64,000 nt of DNA from Artemia franciscana (lineage: Eukaryota; Arthropoda; Branchiopoda; Anostraca; Artemiidae), in contig NC_088864.1 of the NCBI RefSeq assembly GCF_032884065.1, positions 17,054,409 through 17,118,408 on the forward strand, read 5' to 3'. Both the position numbers and the translations under genes were made by a program. How positions within the stretch are numbered: the stretch's first letter is position 1; each line of letters starts with the position of its first letter. Of this stretch, positions 56,853-64,000 are shown piece by piece. Under the pieces are notes generated by a model. The model was not told the DNA's origin. It did not search any database and saw only the letters and a list, made by a program, of their open reading frames with translations.

Positions 56853-57076
56853 GTTCTGGTGGCTATATACGGTCCGTTTCCTGAGAGCCATCTTGGAAAT
56901 AGTCATCTATGCCTGATTGTTGATGAATATAGTACATTCTCTTTCATATTTCCACTTGATGATAGAAATTTAGAATCTGTTGTGGATCACCTTTTCACAG
57001 TCTCTTCCATTTTTGGACTGACAAAATTTTCTGTTATCAATTTTGAAGAAGAAGAATTTTCAACACTTAGGGAAAG
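56853..57076 (+). CDS. Integrase-derived gene, exon with the first half of the core domain
   Basis: An acceptor GAATTCTTTCAG precedes 56853 and a donor (AG|GTAATA) follows 57076. The 74 codons plus two bases have the retroviral-type integrase core pattern: IYGPFPES at 5-12, LIVDEYSTF at 21-29, FGLTKFSVI at 54-62 and EEF at 67-69. The first catalytic Asp, normally just before the I.GP motif, is Ala at residue 4. The second, normally in SD.G..F, is Phe at 64 (NFEEEEF). The spacing (60 residues) fits the canonical core. The protein should keep the RNase H-like fold without strand-transfer activity. The ATG-less frame and split codon show it is internal to a spliced gene. Confidence 0.8.
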
Positions 57077-57911
57077 GTAATAGAACTTATGGTTCTCTTA
57101 GAAGTTATACCTATACAAGGCTATATGATAAATGTGTGTCATTTAATTAAATTCAAAACACTTAGTGCATACTGACAGGCATACCTGCACACAGAGGGAT
57201 AGGAGGCCGGTGTTCCTTGGAATGGCATGAAGGACTCCCCTCCTCCGTTATGCCCTGTTCGACTACCTTTATCTTTTTTTTACCTGATAAAATTTATTTT
57301 TAGTAATTTTAGGGACTTGAAATGTGTCGCAGTATAATCACTTTTCTTTTAGTTTTCTATTTTTTTATCTATAATTATTTGATGTAAGAAAAACCTTGAT
57401 AAATTGGTCTTTCTATTTTTTTTGTGATGTGTAGCTGCGTATTAGTCCACCATATCAGCACTCCTGGAATGATGCATCGAATAACCTTTATCAAAGTTGA
57501 TTCCTCTTATTTTATGTATTAATGAAGCTCTTTTATAAAGTTGAAGCTCTTAATCTAGAAAGAGTGGGAAGCACAATAGGCACAATCAAGAAACGTAAAA
57601 ATTGACCAATTACAAGGCATTTATTAGAATTTAAGTGAAACAATTTCACATGTTTATATTTTGGGAGGGAGGGGACTGGAGAAAACATCTGAATAACGCA
57701 CTTCTTTATAGTTGTCATCCTGATTGGCATTCAAAACTGAAGGCGTATTGAAGCTGGGTTAGACGGGAAGTTTTTGCCAGAGTCTTGGTCTGGCCAAAAC
57801 GCTATAAGAAAGGTAAAGAATACGGCATTTGAACTTTTACCTACCGGCTGTGCTGATGTCCGTTTCTTGCCCCTTCGGCCAGGAAGTTTTTGAACTATTT
57901 TGAACTGTTTT

Positions 57912-57998
57912 ACTTTGGGTACACTAGTAATCGAACCCTCGCCCTCTCGGACAAAGGAATCTAAGTCCAGCGCACCAATCCACTTGGCTAGGACGGCA
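57912..57998 (-). mobile_element. tRNA-like head of the SINE family, truncated copy
   Basis: On the minus strand it reads GCCGTCCTAGCCAAGTGG, then GTGCGCTGGACTTAGAT, GAGAGGGCGAGGGTTCGAT and TACTAGTGTACCC. This matches the heads of the SINEs at 2264 and 63548. The SINE body is absent. The B-box carries a change (GGTTCGATTAC), so transcription from it is doubtful. Confidence 0.8.
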
Positions 57999-58489
57999 AA
58001 ATACTCTAAGTTCTTTCATATCTTTGTAAGGACTTCTCTAGTTTAAAATCATTGAAGGAGAGACAGCGTGACGATGAGAAGAAAGACAGAGGTAATAAAA
58101 AGAATTCATTTGCTCATTTTATCATTCACCCGGGCAGAAAGCTTGTTCTCGTCGTAACTTTCGTGATAGGCTACAAGCAAGTATTTATAGCTTGAGACGC
58201 AAACGAACTAAGTTTTAATTATATGTGCTAAGATTCGAAGCTTAAGTAAATTGTTCATTTCTCCACTTTACTACTAAATGTGAAACCAGTATGGATGTAA
58301 TTTGTACCAACCTTGAAACCTTTTGTATTACTCCAACTACCTCCCCCCCTCTCAGTGGTAGCTATCATTTCATACTGCAACTGAAACCAGTCCTAGTTTT
58401 TAAAACAAATTACTCAGTTTCTGGATTCTCGTACTAGCCAATAAAAAGTCAAGGTCTTTTTGATTTTGGATCTTGGATTATGTCCGAAG

Positions 58490-60331
58490 GCTGGGATGAT
58501 GTTGTGTCGTATGTAACTCTTAATTCGAAGGTTACTTTATTTCAAACTTGACAAATTACCAACACGTTTCCCAGAGGTTACCAAGAAGGTATGTTCCTCA
58601 GATAAACCTTAAATTAATGAAAAAATATAACGACTAATCTATTTGAAATTAAAACTTTTTCGTTTTGGAGATAAACATGATGCCTTAACCCTTTGTAAAC
58701 AAATAAAAAAAAGAAATACGTCTTGCTACTTCTCGTTCTGGTAAGAATAAGTTAAATTGCTTAAAACAGCAAACCTCAGCAATAGTTTAAGAAAGTGGAA
58801 GAAATAGAGGGTCGCTCGTTCAAGAACCTTGATTTTCTTCTGGAAGAATCGCATGAAGAGACAGCCAATGTGCTTAATAAACACCTAGCTAGCATTGTGC
58901 AAACGTCCCCGCCTCTTTCGGAAAACCATCTAATCCCTGAAACTCCAAAAGATAGGATCCTGGAAATTTCTGCGAAACAAATAATAGAAAAAATACAGAA
59001 ACTGAAAAAACTAGTATTTGTCCCATTGGTATCCCAACTGATCTAATAAAAGTATTCCGTGATAAAGTATCAACACCCTTGTTACTGTTTTTATCGATAT
59101 TAGTAATTCCAGATTTTACTCATTGTGCTGGAAGCTGAGCTATATCAATCCAGTGCAAAAGTAGGGAGGTCTGAATGGTTTTAATGGAGTACGATCAATC
59201 ACCTTGACCCCAGTTCTCCCAAAAATGTACGAAAATTTCTTATCTAATCGGTTTAAGGCAGAGATTCTTAAACTTGTTTGACTTACAACAGTTTGGAAAC
59301 CTGAAGGAGACATCTTCTTCATACTACCTTGTTAGTCCTCTTAACATCATTCTGAAAACCAAACCTTGAAAACCCCGATACATGGTTGAAACCTTTATTA
59401 ATTGATCTCTAGAAAACGGTTGACCTAATTGACCACTATATCCTTGTAAATAAGCTGCTGATGAAGTTTTAAGTGAGTACCTTTCTAGTTAAAATTATTG
59501 CCTCCTTTTTAACAAATCGTTCACAGGTGCTTAAATATAAAAATGTTCGTTCCGATCCCCTTCGTATCTTTTGTGGGGCCCCCCTGTGGGGAACCCTGAT
59601 GGGTTCCATTTTACTCCTTACAATATTTAATAGCCTCATGACTGACCTCTCAGAGTGTTGGAAGTATGTGGACGACCTGTCTGCACTTGGTTTGTCGACG
59701 AAATATTAAAAGCTCAATTATGACATTACTTGTCGTTGTCACACAGGAGGCTTCTTTGTTGAAGATGAAAGTTAACGTTAATAAATCGTCAGTTATGAGA
59801 GTTAATTTTTTAAAATCATCCCCTTCTTTCACAAAACCCATTCCTCCCAAAATCTCTGTCAAATGCATTAAACTGCTTGGGACGACAATTACTGCTGACT
59901 TGAAGTGGGATGCCCATGTTCAAAACATTCTCAAATTCCCCTTCGGTTTACCTTCGATAAAATTGTCTTGCCCCCCTAAGGATCTTCTCCAACTTTATTG
60001 TTCTTCTATTCGACCAATACTGAAGTTTGCTTATCCAGTGTGGTATTTTAGTCTTTCTTTAGAGCATATTTATAAGATTGAAAATGGTCGAAAACGAGCA
60101 CTTAGAATTATAAGTGGCGAAGGGAAGGTTCCATATTATTATCGACTAGGGAAGTTCAAACTCACCATGTTTGACCTAGAGAAGAAATCTCCTGTGCCTT
60201 CGTTTCGGTACCACGACCCTGTCTGTTCCCTGATTACGTTCTATCATCCCCAAACCCTGCCTTCCCACCTCCAACTAACCGTCGCGTATACAATCCCTAA
60301 AAGTCCCGAGACTGATTCCCATCCCCACTAA
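58490..60331 (+). pseudogene. Decayed jockey/CR1-type LINE polymerase inside an intron
   Basis: Successive frames give the pre-polymerase region (58795-59046, with EETANVLNKHLASIVQ and EISAKQIIEKI), a motif B-C segment (59473-59709, QVLKYKNVRSDPL and CGAPLWGTLMG, then the catalytic-box variant YVDDLS near 59668-59685), and the C-terminal part (59720-60331, LLGTTITADLKWDAHV, KDLLQLYCSSIRPILKFAYP and KRALRIISGEGKVPYY). At least three frame breaks and several stops interrupt it, so it is dead. It lies in the same strand sense as the host gene. Confidence 0.85.
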
Positions 60332-60352
60332 ACAGGAAAGATAGTGGAAAAG

Positions 60353-60394
60353 TTTTGTTCCGAGTTTTGTTGAGTTGTATAATAGCCATATATA

Positions 60395-60482
<88 letters not shown>

Positions 60483-60645
60483 AAGAATATTACTTTCACG
60501 TCAAGCATAATCCATTGTACAAAATACATACAAAAATTCAGCAAAACTCAGTTAAAAAGTTGAAAAGTAAAAATAAATAAACAACAATAAAATCAGTAAC
60601 TAGTTTTCGTGGCTATTATGCAACTCAACAAAACTTGGAACAAAA
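60353..60645. repeat. Inverted repeat (36-bp arms) enclosing an (AT)n tract
   Basis: The arm TTTTGTTCCGAGTTTTGTTG plus AGTTGTATAATAGCCA (60353-60388) is inverted at 60610-60645 with two mismatches. Between them lie an (AT)n tract (about 60395-60479) and ~130 bp of other sequence. It follows the end of the LINE coding remnant by ~20 bp, so it may be a nested foldback element or the LINE's 3' region. Confidence 0.85.
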
Positions 60646-60882
60646 ATTTATACATATGTGCAATTGGGAATGAAACCAGAGGAAACACTCAAACTGACAC
60701 GGAGGAAGATTTAAAGGGAAACAGGATACATGTTGAATTATTAAAATGAGGTGAGAGGGGGCTAAAATTTCGATTTGACCTTTCTAAATTTTTTTTTTTG
60801 GGGGGGGGGTAAAGGAGAGGTTTATAGTTTTACAGTTTTTATAGCTACCTCATATTTTTTACTTTATAAATTTCATTTTCAG
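60646..60882. other. Intron remainder
   Basis: Contains a T- and G-run near 60790-60810 and the acceptor before the next exon. Nothing else is seen. Confidence 0.5.
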
Positions 60883-61063
60883 ATTTGTTGAGCGACTAGA
60901 AGAATTTTCTAAGTTCTGTAATATAAGTTGGAATAAAGATAGCGTTGCTGTTGTGTTGAATGGCTCGACAGACATTGACAAACTGGTAGAAGAGTTTATA
61001 TTAGATTTTGTGTCCGATAATCCAACCACATGGGATCAAGAGTTGGACCTTGTACTTCTAAAG
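60883..61063 (+). CDS. Integrase-derived gene, exon with the end of the core domain
   Basis: Acceptor TTTCATTTTCAG and donor AAG|GTAATT bound a 181-nt exon. One base completes the arginine codon split after 57076, followed by 60 stop-free codons. The pattern LEEFSKFCNISW, VVLNGSTDIDKLVEEF, NPTTWDQELDLVLLK matches the integrase segment NG..ER....L ... W...L..V. Where the third catalytic residue (Glu of NG..E) belongs, the exon has Asp (NGSTD), about 40 residues after the second position instead of the usual 35. It ends in phase 0 and joins 63092 without shifting the frame. Confidence 0.82.
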
Positions 61064-63091
61064 GTAATTTTTCCTGAAGTAGATTAGGCTTAGAGCAGCA
61101 CTTCCCAACGGATTTTGGGCCCTGCCTCACATAGGCATTTATAAAATCCTGTTGCACCTCAATTGTTATTTAAATTTCGTTACTCAAAATTTTTACATGT
61201 ATTCACCGGAAGGAAACTTATGTATCTTTTTTTGGGTCGTCCTCTAGGCATATTTTATACTAATGTAAATAATGTGTACGACACTTTTAATACAGTGCGT
61301 AATGTCATTGCAATACTACCATGCATCTTTTTTGCTCTTTGAATGCATATGAGTGTGACCTCTTTTAAGTGAAAAATGTGTTTTCTTTTTCAAAATTATG
61401 GCTTAGAGTATAGTCACCCGAAGGGTGCAGATCATACACAGGACCCACCACAATATCCCCATGCCCCCCTTCGGGGTTTGTGCTCCACGTTGGGGATGAT
61501 GGCTTCAGAGGCAAGGCCCTCCAGGAGGTTTTTGAAAGGATTTCAGCTCCTTCCTTGCCGTAGTCGACAGCTCGAGTCTTCTACCCTCACAGACGGCATG
61601 TTCCTCCTTTGGGTGATGCCCAAGTGAACTGCTGTTTCATTCAAGACTTTATCTTTATTATAGCCTCTGTTTTCTATAATTTAATTCATTCTAGGAATTC
61701 ACTGCACATTCTTACTCGACCTTTGTTGGCTAAACCATTGTGCTCGACCATTGTTGTGCAAAGGGGTAACCTGCATAAGGGGTTTTGCATCTACGTACTG
61801 TACTTTTATTTTAATTATTTATAATTTTATTTCGTTTGTGTCATTTGTTTTCTTAAGAAACACGATCAGTGTTGGTATTTTATATTTAGGTTTTCATTTA
61901 AATGACTTTCATTTCTGTGGAACTGTTATTTTTACTAAGTTTGTAAATAGTTTTTTTCAGTCATGATTTAGGATTATTGAAGAACAGTTTACCTTACATG
62001 AGATTAAAAAAAGTTTATGATTTCATTGAAGTTATGTTAGAATAATAACGTTGCTGGGGTAATTCAAAGAGCATCATGCGACATTTGACTATGCGTAGAT
62101 TTTATTCTGATTTTTTGAATTCAGTATGCTCCATTGATTGGTTCAATCCATTCTTTTGTATCTTATTTTGTTCTTGAGGTTTCAGAAATTTCTGCTTTAT
62201 CCAAAATGCGTAATATTTCCTTTTCTAGCTCACAAATACAGGTAGGTAGGAAAATAAATTTTGCATCTCAAAATTATTTCCAATTTATTTGGGTTTCTAG
62301 AAAGAACTTATTTGTATTTGCTGTCAGTTTGTATTTGTCTAAAGAGACAAAAAAAAAGAAACCCAACACGGTGCTTCATCAACCCCTAACTACTGTATGG
62401 AGCAGAGACGTAGCCAGCCACAAAATTTGTCCTCCACACCGTCGATGTCGTTCAGACCAAACATCTTCGAAGACTCGGAGTCTTCACTGGGTTGACTTTG
62501 TTACCAGCTAGACCCTCCTGTCGCGTACTTCGCAAACCCCTTTCTCGACGAAGCTTTCCCAAAACACTGTTGGCTTGTACTGCCACCTCCTTCGTCTGCC
62601 TAATGAAGTCCCAGCACGGGGTTGTGTTTGACTTTGACCCTTTTCCTGCATGGAAAACAGGAAGTGCAGGAATAGAGACACTTCCAGCACGGATTGAAAT
62701 GCCCCAGAGGACGACCCCCTACTAGGTGGAAAGACAGCCAACTAACTCTTTGCCAAATCCCACATCCCAGTGAAAGAAGCCTTGAGCCTGGGAAGCGATA
62801 GGTCAACCTAGAGGCGCCTGATCTCATCGTTCTCTGCGCTGTTCTGGTAAGTACCGTAAGCCAAGTCATTTTTTTCTGTTCTGTGCTGTATTTAACGTCT
62901 CAGATAAGACACATTTTTAACCAAAAAATTGGATGCAGTAATTCAAGAAGCGTTAAGTGACATTTCTTGTCGCAAGGAGACTCGTAGTCTATATTCTTAA
63001 ATTCAAGCACATTATCGATTGGTTAAGAACTCACTATCTAAGGGGGTTTCTATTGCTTACTCAGGATTTTTCAGGATTTTTTTTTTTTTAG
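61064..63091 (+). other. Intron of the integrase-derived gene (2.0 kb)
   Basis: Contains two GC-richer blocks (about 61410-61625 and 62380-62840) of unknown repeat origin. A pair of related ~100-bp segments (about 62045-62160 and 62928-63040) share GTAATTCAA, TGCGACATTT / AGTGACATTT and ATTGATTGGTT / ATCGATTGGTT. The open stretch at 62122-62238 has splice-like ends but would interrupt the integrase alignment, so it is not called an exon. Long frames at 61376-61627 and 62492-62869 occur on both strands of the GC-rich blocks and show no domain. Confidence 0.6.
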
Positions 63092-63199
63092 CTCAGAATT
63101 GGACATAGACCTGAATTAGGGTGCAGCCCATACTACCTTATGTTCAAAAAGGACTTTCCAAATATAACAAGTTCTCTGAGTGGCAAAAGGAGAAGAAAG
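63092..63199 (+). CDS. Integrase-derived gene, exon ending the integrase homology
   Basis: A long T-run and AG precede 63092 and a donor AAG|GTAACT follows 63199. Thirty-six stop-free codons read LRIGHRPELGCSPYYLMFKK and continue with a basic GKRRRK end. The H..LG.SPY.LMF motif is the hallmark just after the catalytic core in Ty3/gypsy and retroviral-type integrases. It continues the W...L..V motif of the previous exon in phase 0. Later exons must lie beyond the window or were not recognised. Known domesticated genes of this kind in other animals include GIN1 and KRBA2. I cannot say whether this is an orthologue of either. Confidence 0.82.
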
Positions 63200-63536
63200 G
63201 TAACTCTATTTTCTAATCAATTTTAGTATATTTCCATTGAAGACTTTAGACTAAGCACTTATTCACAAGAAGCAAGCTGTTGATTAGCCCTATGGTTAAT
63301 TCTGCTCATATGCCACAAGAATCTTATAGGACTTGAAACTCAAGTATGTAGAGACTGATCTTCGTGACCATTTAAATCTCGCTCAGCTAGTTAATCTTTG
63401 AGACTCACTACTCACTACAGCTCACTCAAGTCTTCGAGGCTATCTAGTATATCAGGGTAAGTCTGTAATACTGTATGTACTGGCTCTAGTCAGGTGTGAC
63501 CCTCCAGCGAATGTATAATTAGAGACATAGGTACAT
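63200..63536. other. No exon recognised
   Basis: Downstream of the last recognised exon. A donor-like GGTAAGTC near 63455 follows a stop-containing stretch. Nothing is called. Confidence 0.4.
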
Positions 63537-63547
63537 ATTATGTCGTT

Positions 63548-63871
63548 GAGCCGTCCTGGCCGAGTGGGTTGATGCGCTGGATTCGGGATCCTTCGTCTGA
63601 AAGGACGCGGGCTCGAATCCCAGTGTACACAATTCTTCAGTTTGGGACGGGGGTCAGTGGCGTGACTCTGTAAGCTTAGCCAGAGTCAACCCAGCTCTAA
63701 ATGGGTACCTGGAGAAATCTGGGGAAGGTAAACAGGAAGGGTGTGCGAAAGCACAGGATGGCTGGCCCCCAACTCCCCATTGCACTTCCTGGCTGAAGGG
63801 CCAAAAAACGGAGATCAGCATCGCCGATACGGACTGTAAAGCCTCATGCCGTATCCTTTACCTCTTTTTTT
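63548..63871 (+). mobile_element. tRNA-derived SINE, copy 3 (full length)
   Basis: Full tRNA-like head: CCTGGCCGAGTGG (A-box region), GCGCTGGATTCGGGATCC and GGGCTCGAATCCCAG (B-box region), with a class II (Ser/Leu-like) layout. The body contains GGGACGGGGGTCAGTGGCGT, CCAGCTCTAAATGGGTACCT, GGAGAAATCTGGGGAAGGTA and CACTTCCTGGCTGAAGGGCC. It ends CCTTTACCTC followed by a T-run. Perfect 11-bp flanks ATTATGTCGTT (63537-63547 and 63872-63882) are target-site duplications, as expected for LINE-mobilised insertion. Confidence 0.95.
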
Positions 63872-63882
63872 ATTATGTCGTT

Positions 63883-64000
63883 TACTTCAGGATCGAGATC
63901 GAACGCTGTGTCAAGGTACATGTTACGTCGTCTGTTTCAGGTTCGAAAAAGAAACACTCGCTACAATTCACTCAGCTCACAAATCTTTCAGGCTTGGTTT
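63883..64000. other. No feature recognised
   Basis: Right flank of the SINE. ATGTTACGTCG and a TTTCAGG-containing phrase recur, as if a short sequence around TCGTTTACTTCAGG-TCG is duplicated. No gene is seen. Confidence 0.4.

Larger units (their letters stand above)
57077..60882 (+). other. Intron of the integrase-derived gene (3.8 kb)
   Basis: It holds a minus-strand SINE head (57912-57998), a decayed LINE (about 58490-60331) and a foldback around an (AT)n tract (60353-60645). The acceptor at 60871-60882 is TTTCATTTTCAG. Phase 2 on both sides. Confidence 0.75.

Noticed and set aside
62122..62238. Stop-free stretch with acceptor- and donor-like ends between two integrase exons
   Set aside because: The flanking exons align continuously with the integrase fold and in phase without it. 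The segment also overlaps one of two related intronic repeats (62045-62160 and 62928-63040).
62492..62869. Overlapping frames on both strands in GC-richer DNA
   Set aside because: The GC content lowers stop frequency. There is no domain, and the region is intronic to the integrase-derived gene.
63548..63630. Possible functional tRNA gene (Ser/Leu-like)
   Set aside because: The head is joined to a SINE body with target duplications and the acceptor-stem ends do not pair well, so it is a SINE promoter region.

Overview
This is an AT-rich, repeat-dominated, intron-rich animal nuclear sequence. It has GT-AG introns, several families of decayed non-LTR retrotransposons, tRNA-derived SINEs, foldback elements, MITEs and (AT)n tracts. 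There is no bacterial operon, phage or CRISPR structure. The repeats and the low gene density suggest an arthropod. My recollection is that the dominant repeat (hairpin end ACAGTTCGTTACCACGAACT) is common in brine shrimp (Artemia), but I cannot verify this, so treat the host as probably a crustacean.

Two host genes can be supported from spliced structure. (1) A minus-strand SAM-domain gene of the SAMD5/SASH1 type. Its N-terminal SAM exon is at 43169-43527 and its conserved C-terminal motif exon at 33786-33891. The splice phases agree across a roughly 9.3 kb intron packed with repeats, and a decayed duplicate of the second exon lies at 30165-30262. (2) A plus-strand gene made from a Ty3/gypsy-type integrase. 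Three well-supported exons (56853-57076, 60883-61063, 63092-63199) join in frame across GT-AG introns, and a possible zinc-motif exon lies at 56515-56557. All three expected catalytic acidic positions look substituted, so this reads as a domesticated, catalytically inactive integrase fold. Its introns carry a dead LINE, a SINE head and a foldback around an (AT)n tract. A third, unrecognised coding candidate is at 12966-13325 (minus), with a decayed relative near 24.6 kb.

Layout. 0-12 kb: LINE tails, SINE, copies of the dominant repeat (called R1 here), tandem duplications. 12-22 kb: unknown ORF, 117-bp tandem array, three terminal-inverted-repeat (TIR) elements (one carries a 181-bp array), more R1. 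22-33 kb: sparse sequence, then a dense block of head-to-head R1 copies. 33-44 kb: the SAM-domain gene, a 183-bp hAT-type MITE with a perfect 8-bp target duplication, a decayed LINE and a 540-bp (AT)n tract. 45-54 kb: a 5'-truncated LINE whose pre-insertion site survives as a paralogous copy near 52.95 kb, a long hairpin and a 630-bp long-TIR element. 54-64 kb: the integrase-derived gene with its intronic elements, ending with an intact SINE flanked by 11-bp target duplications.

The repeats record their own insertion history: two filled-site/empty-site pairs (SINE at 2.26 kb, LINE at 45.5 kb) and several target-site duplications can be read directly.
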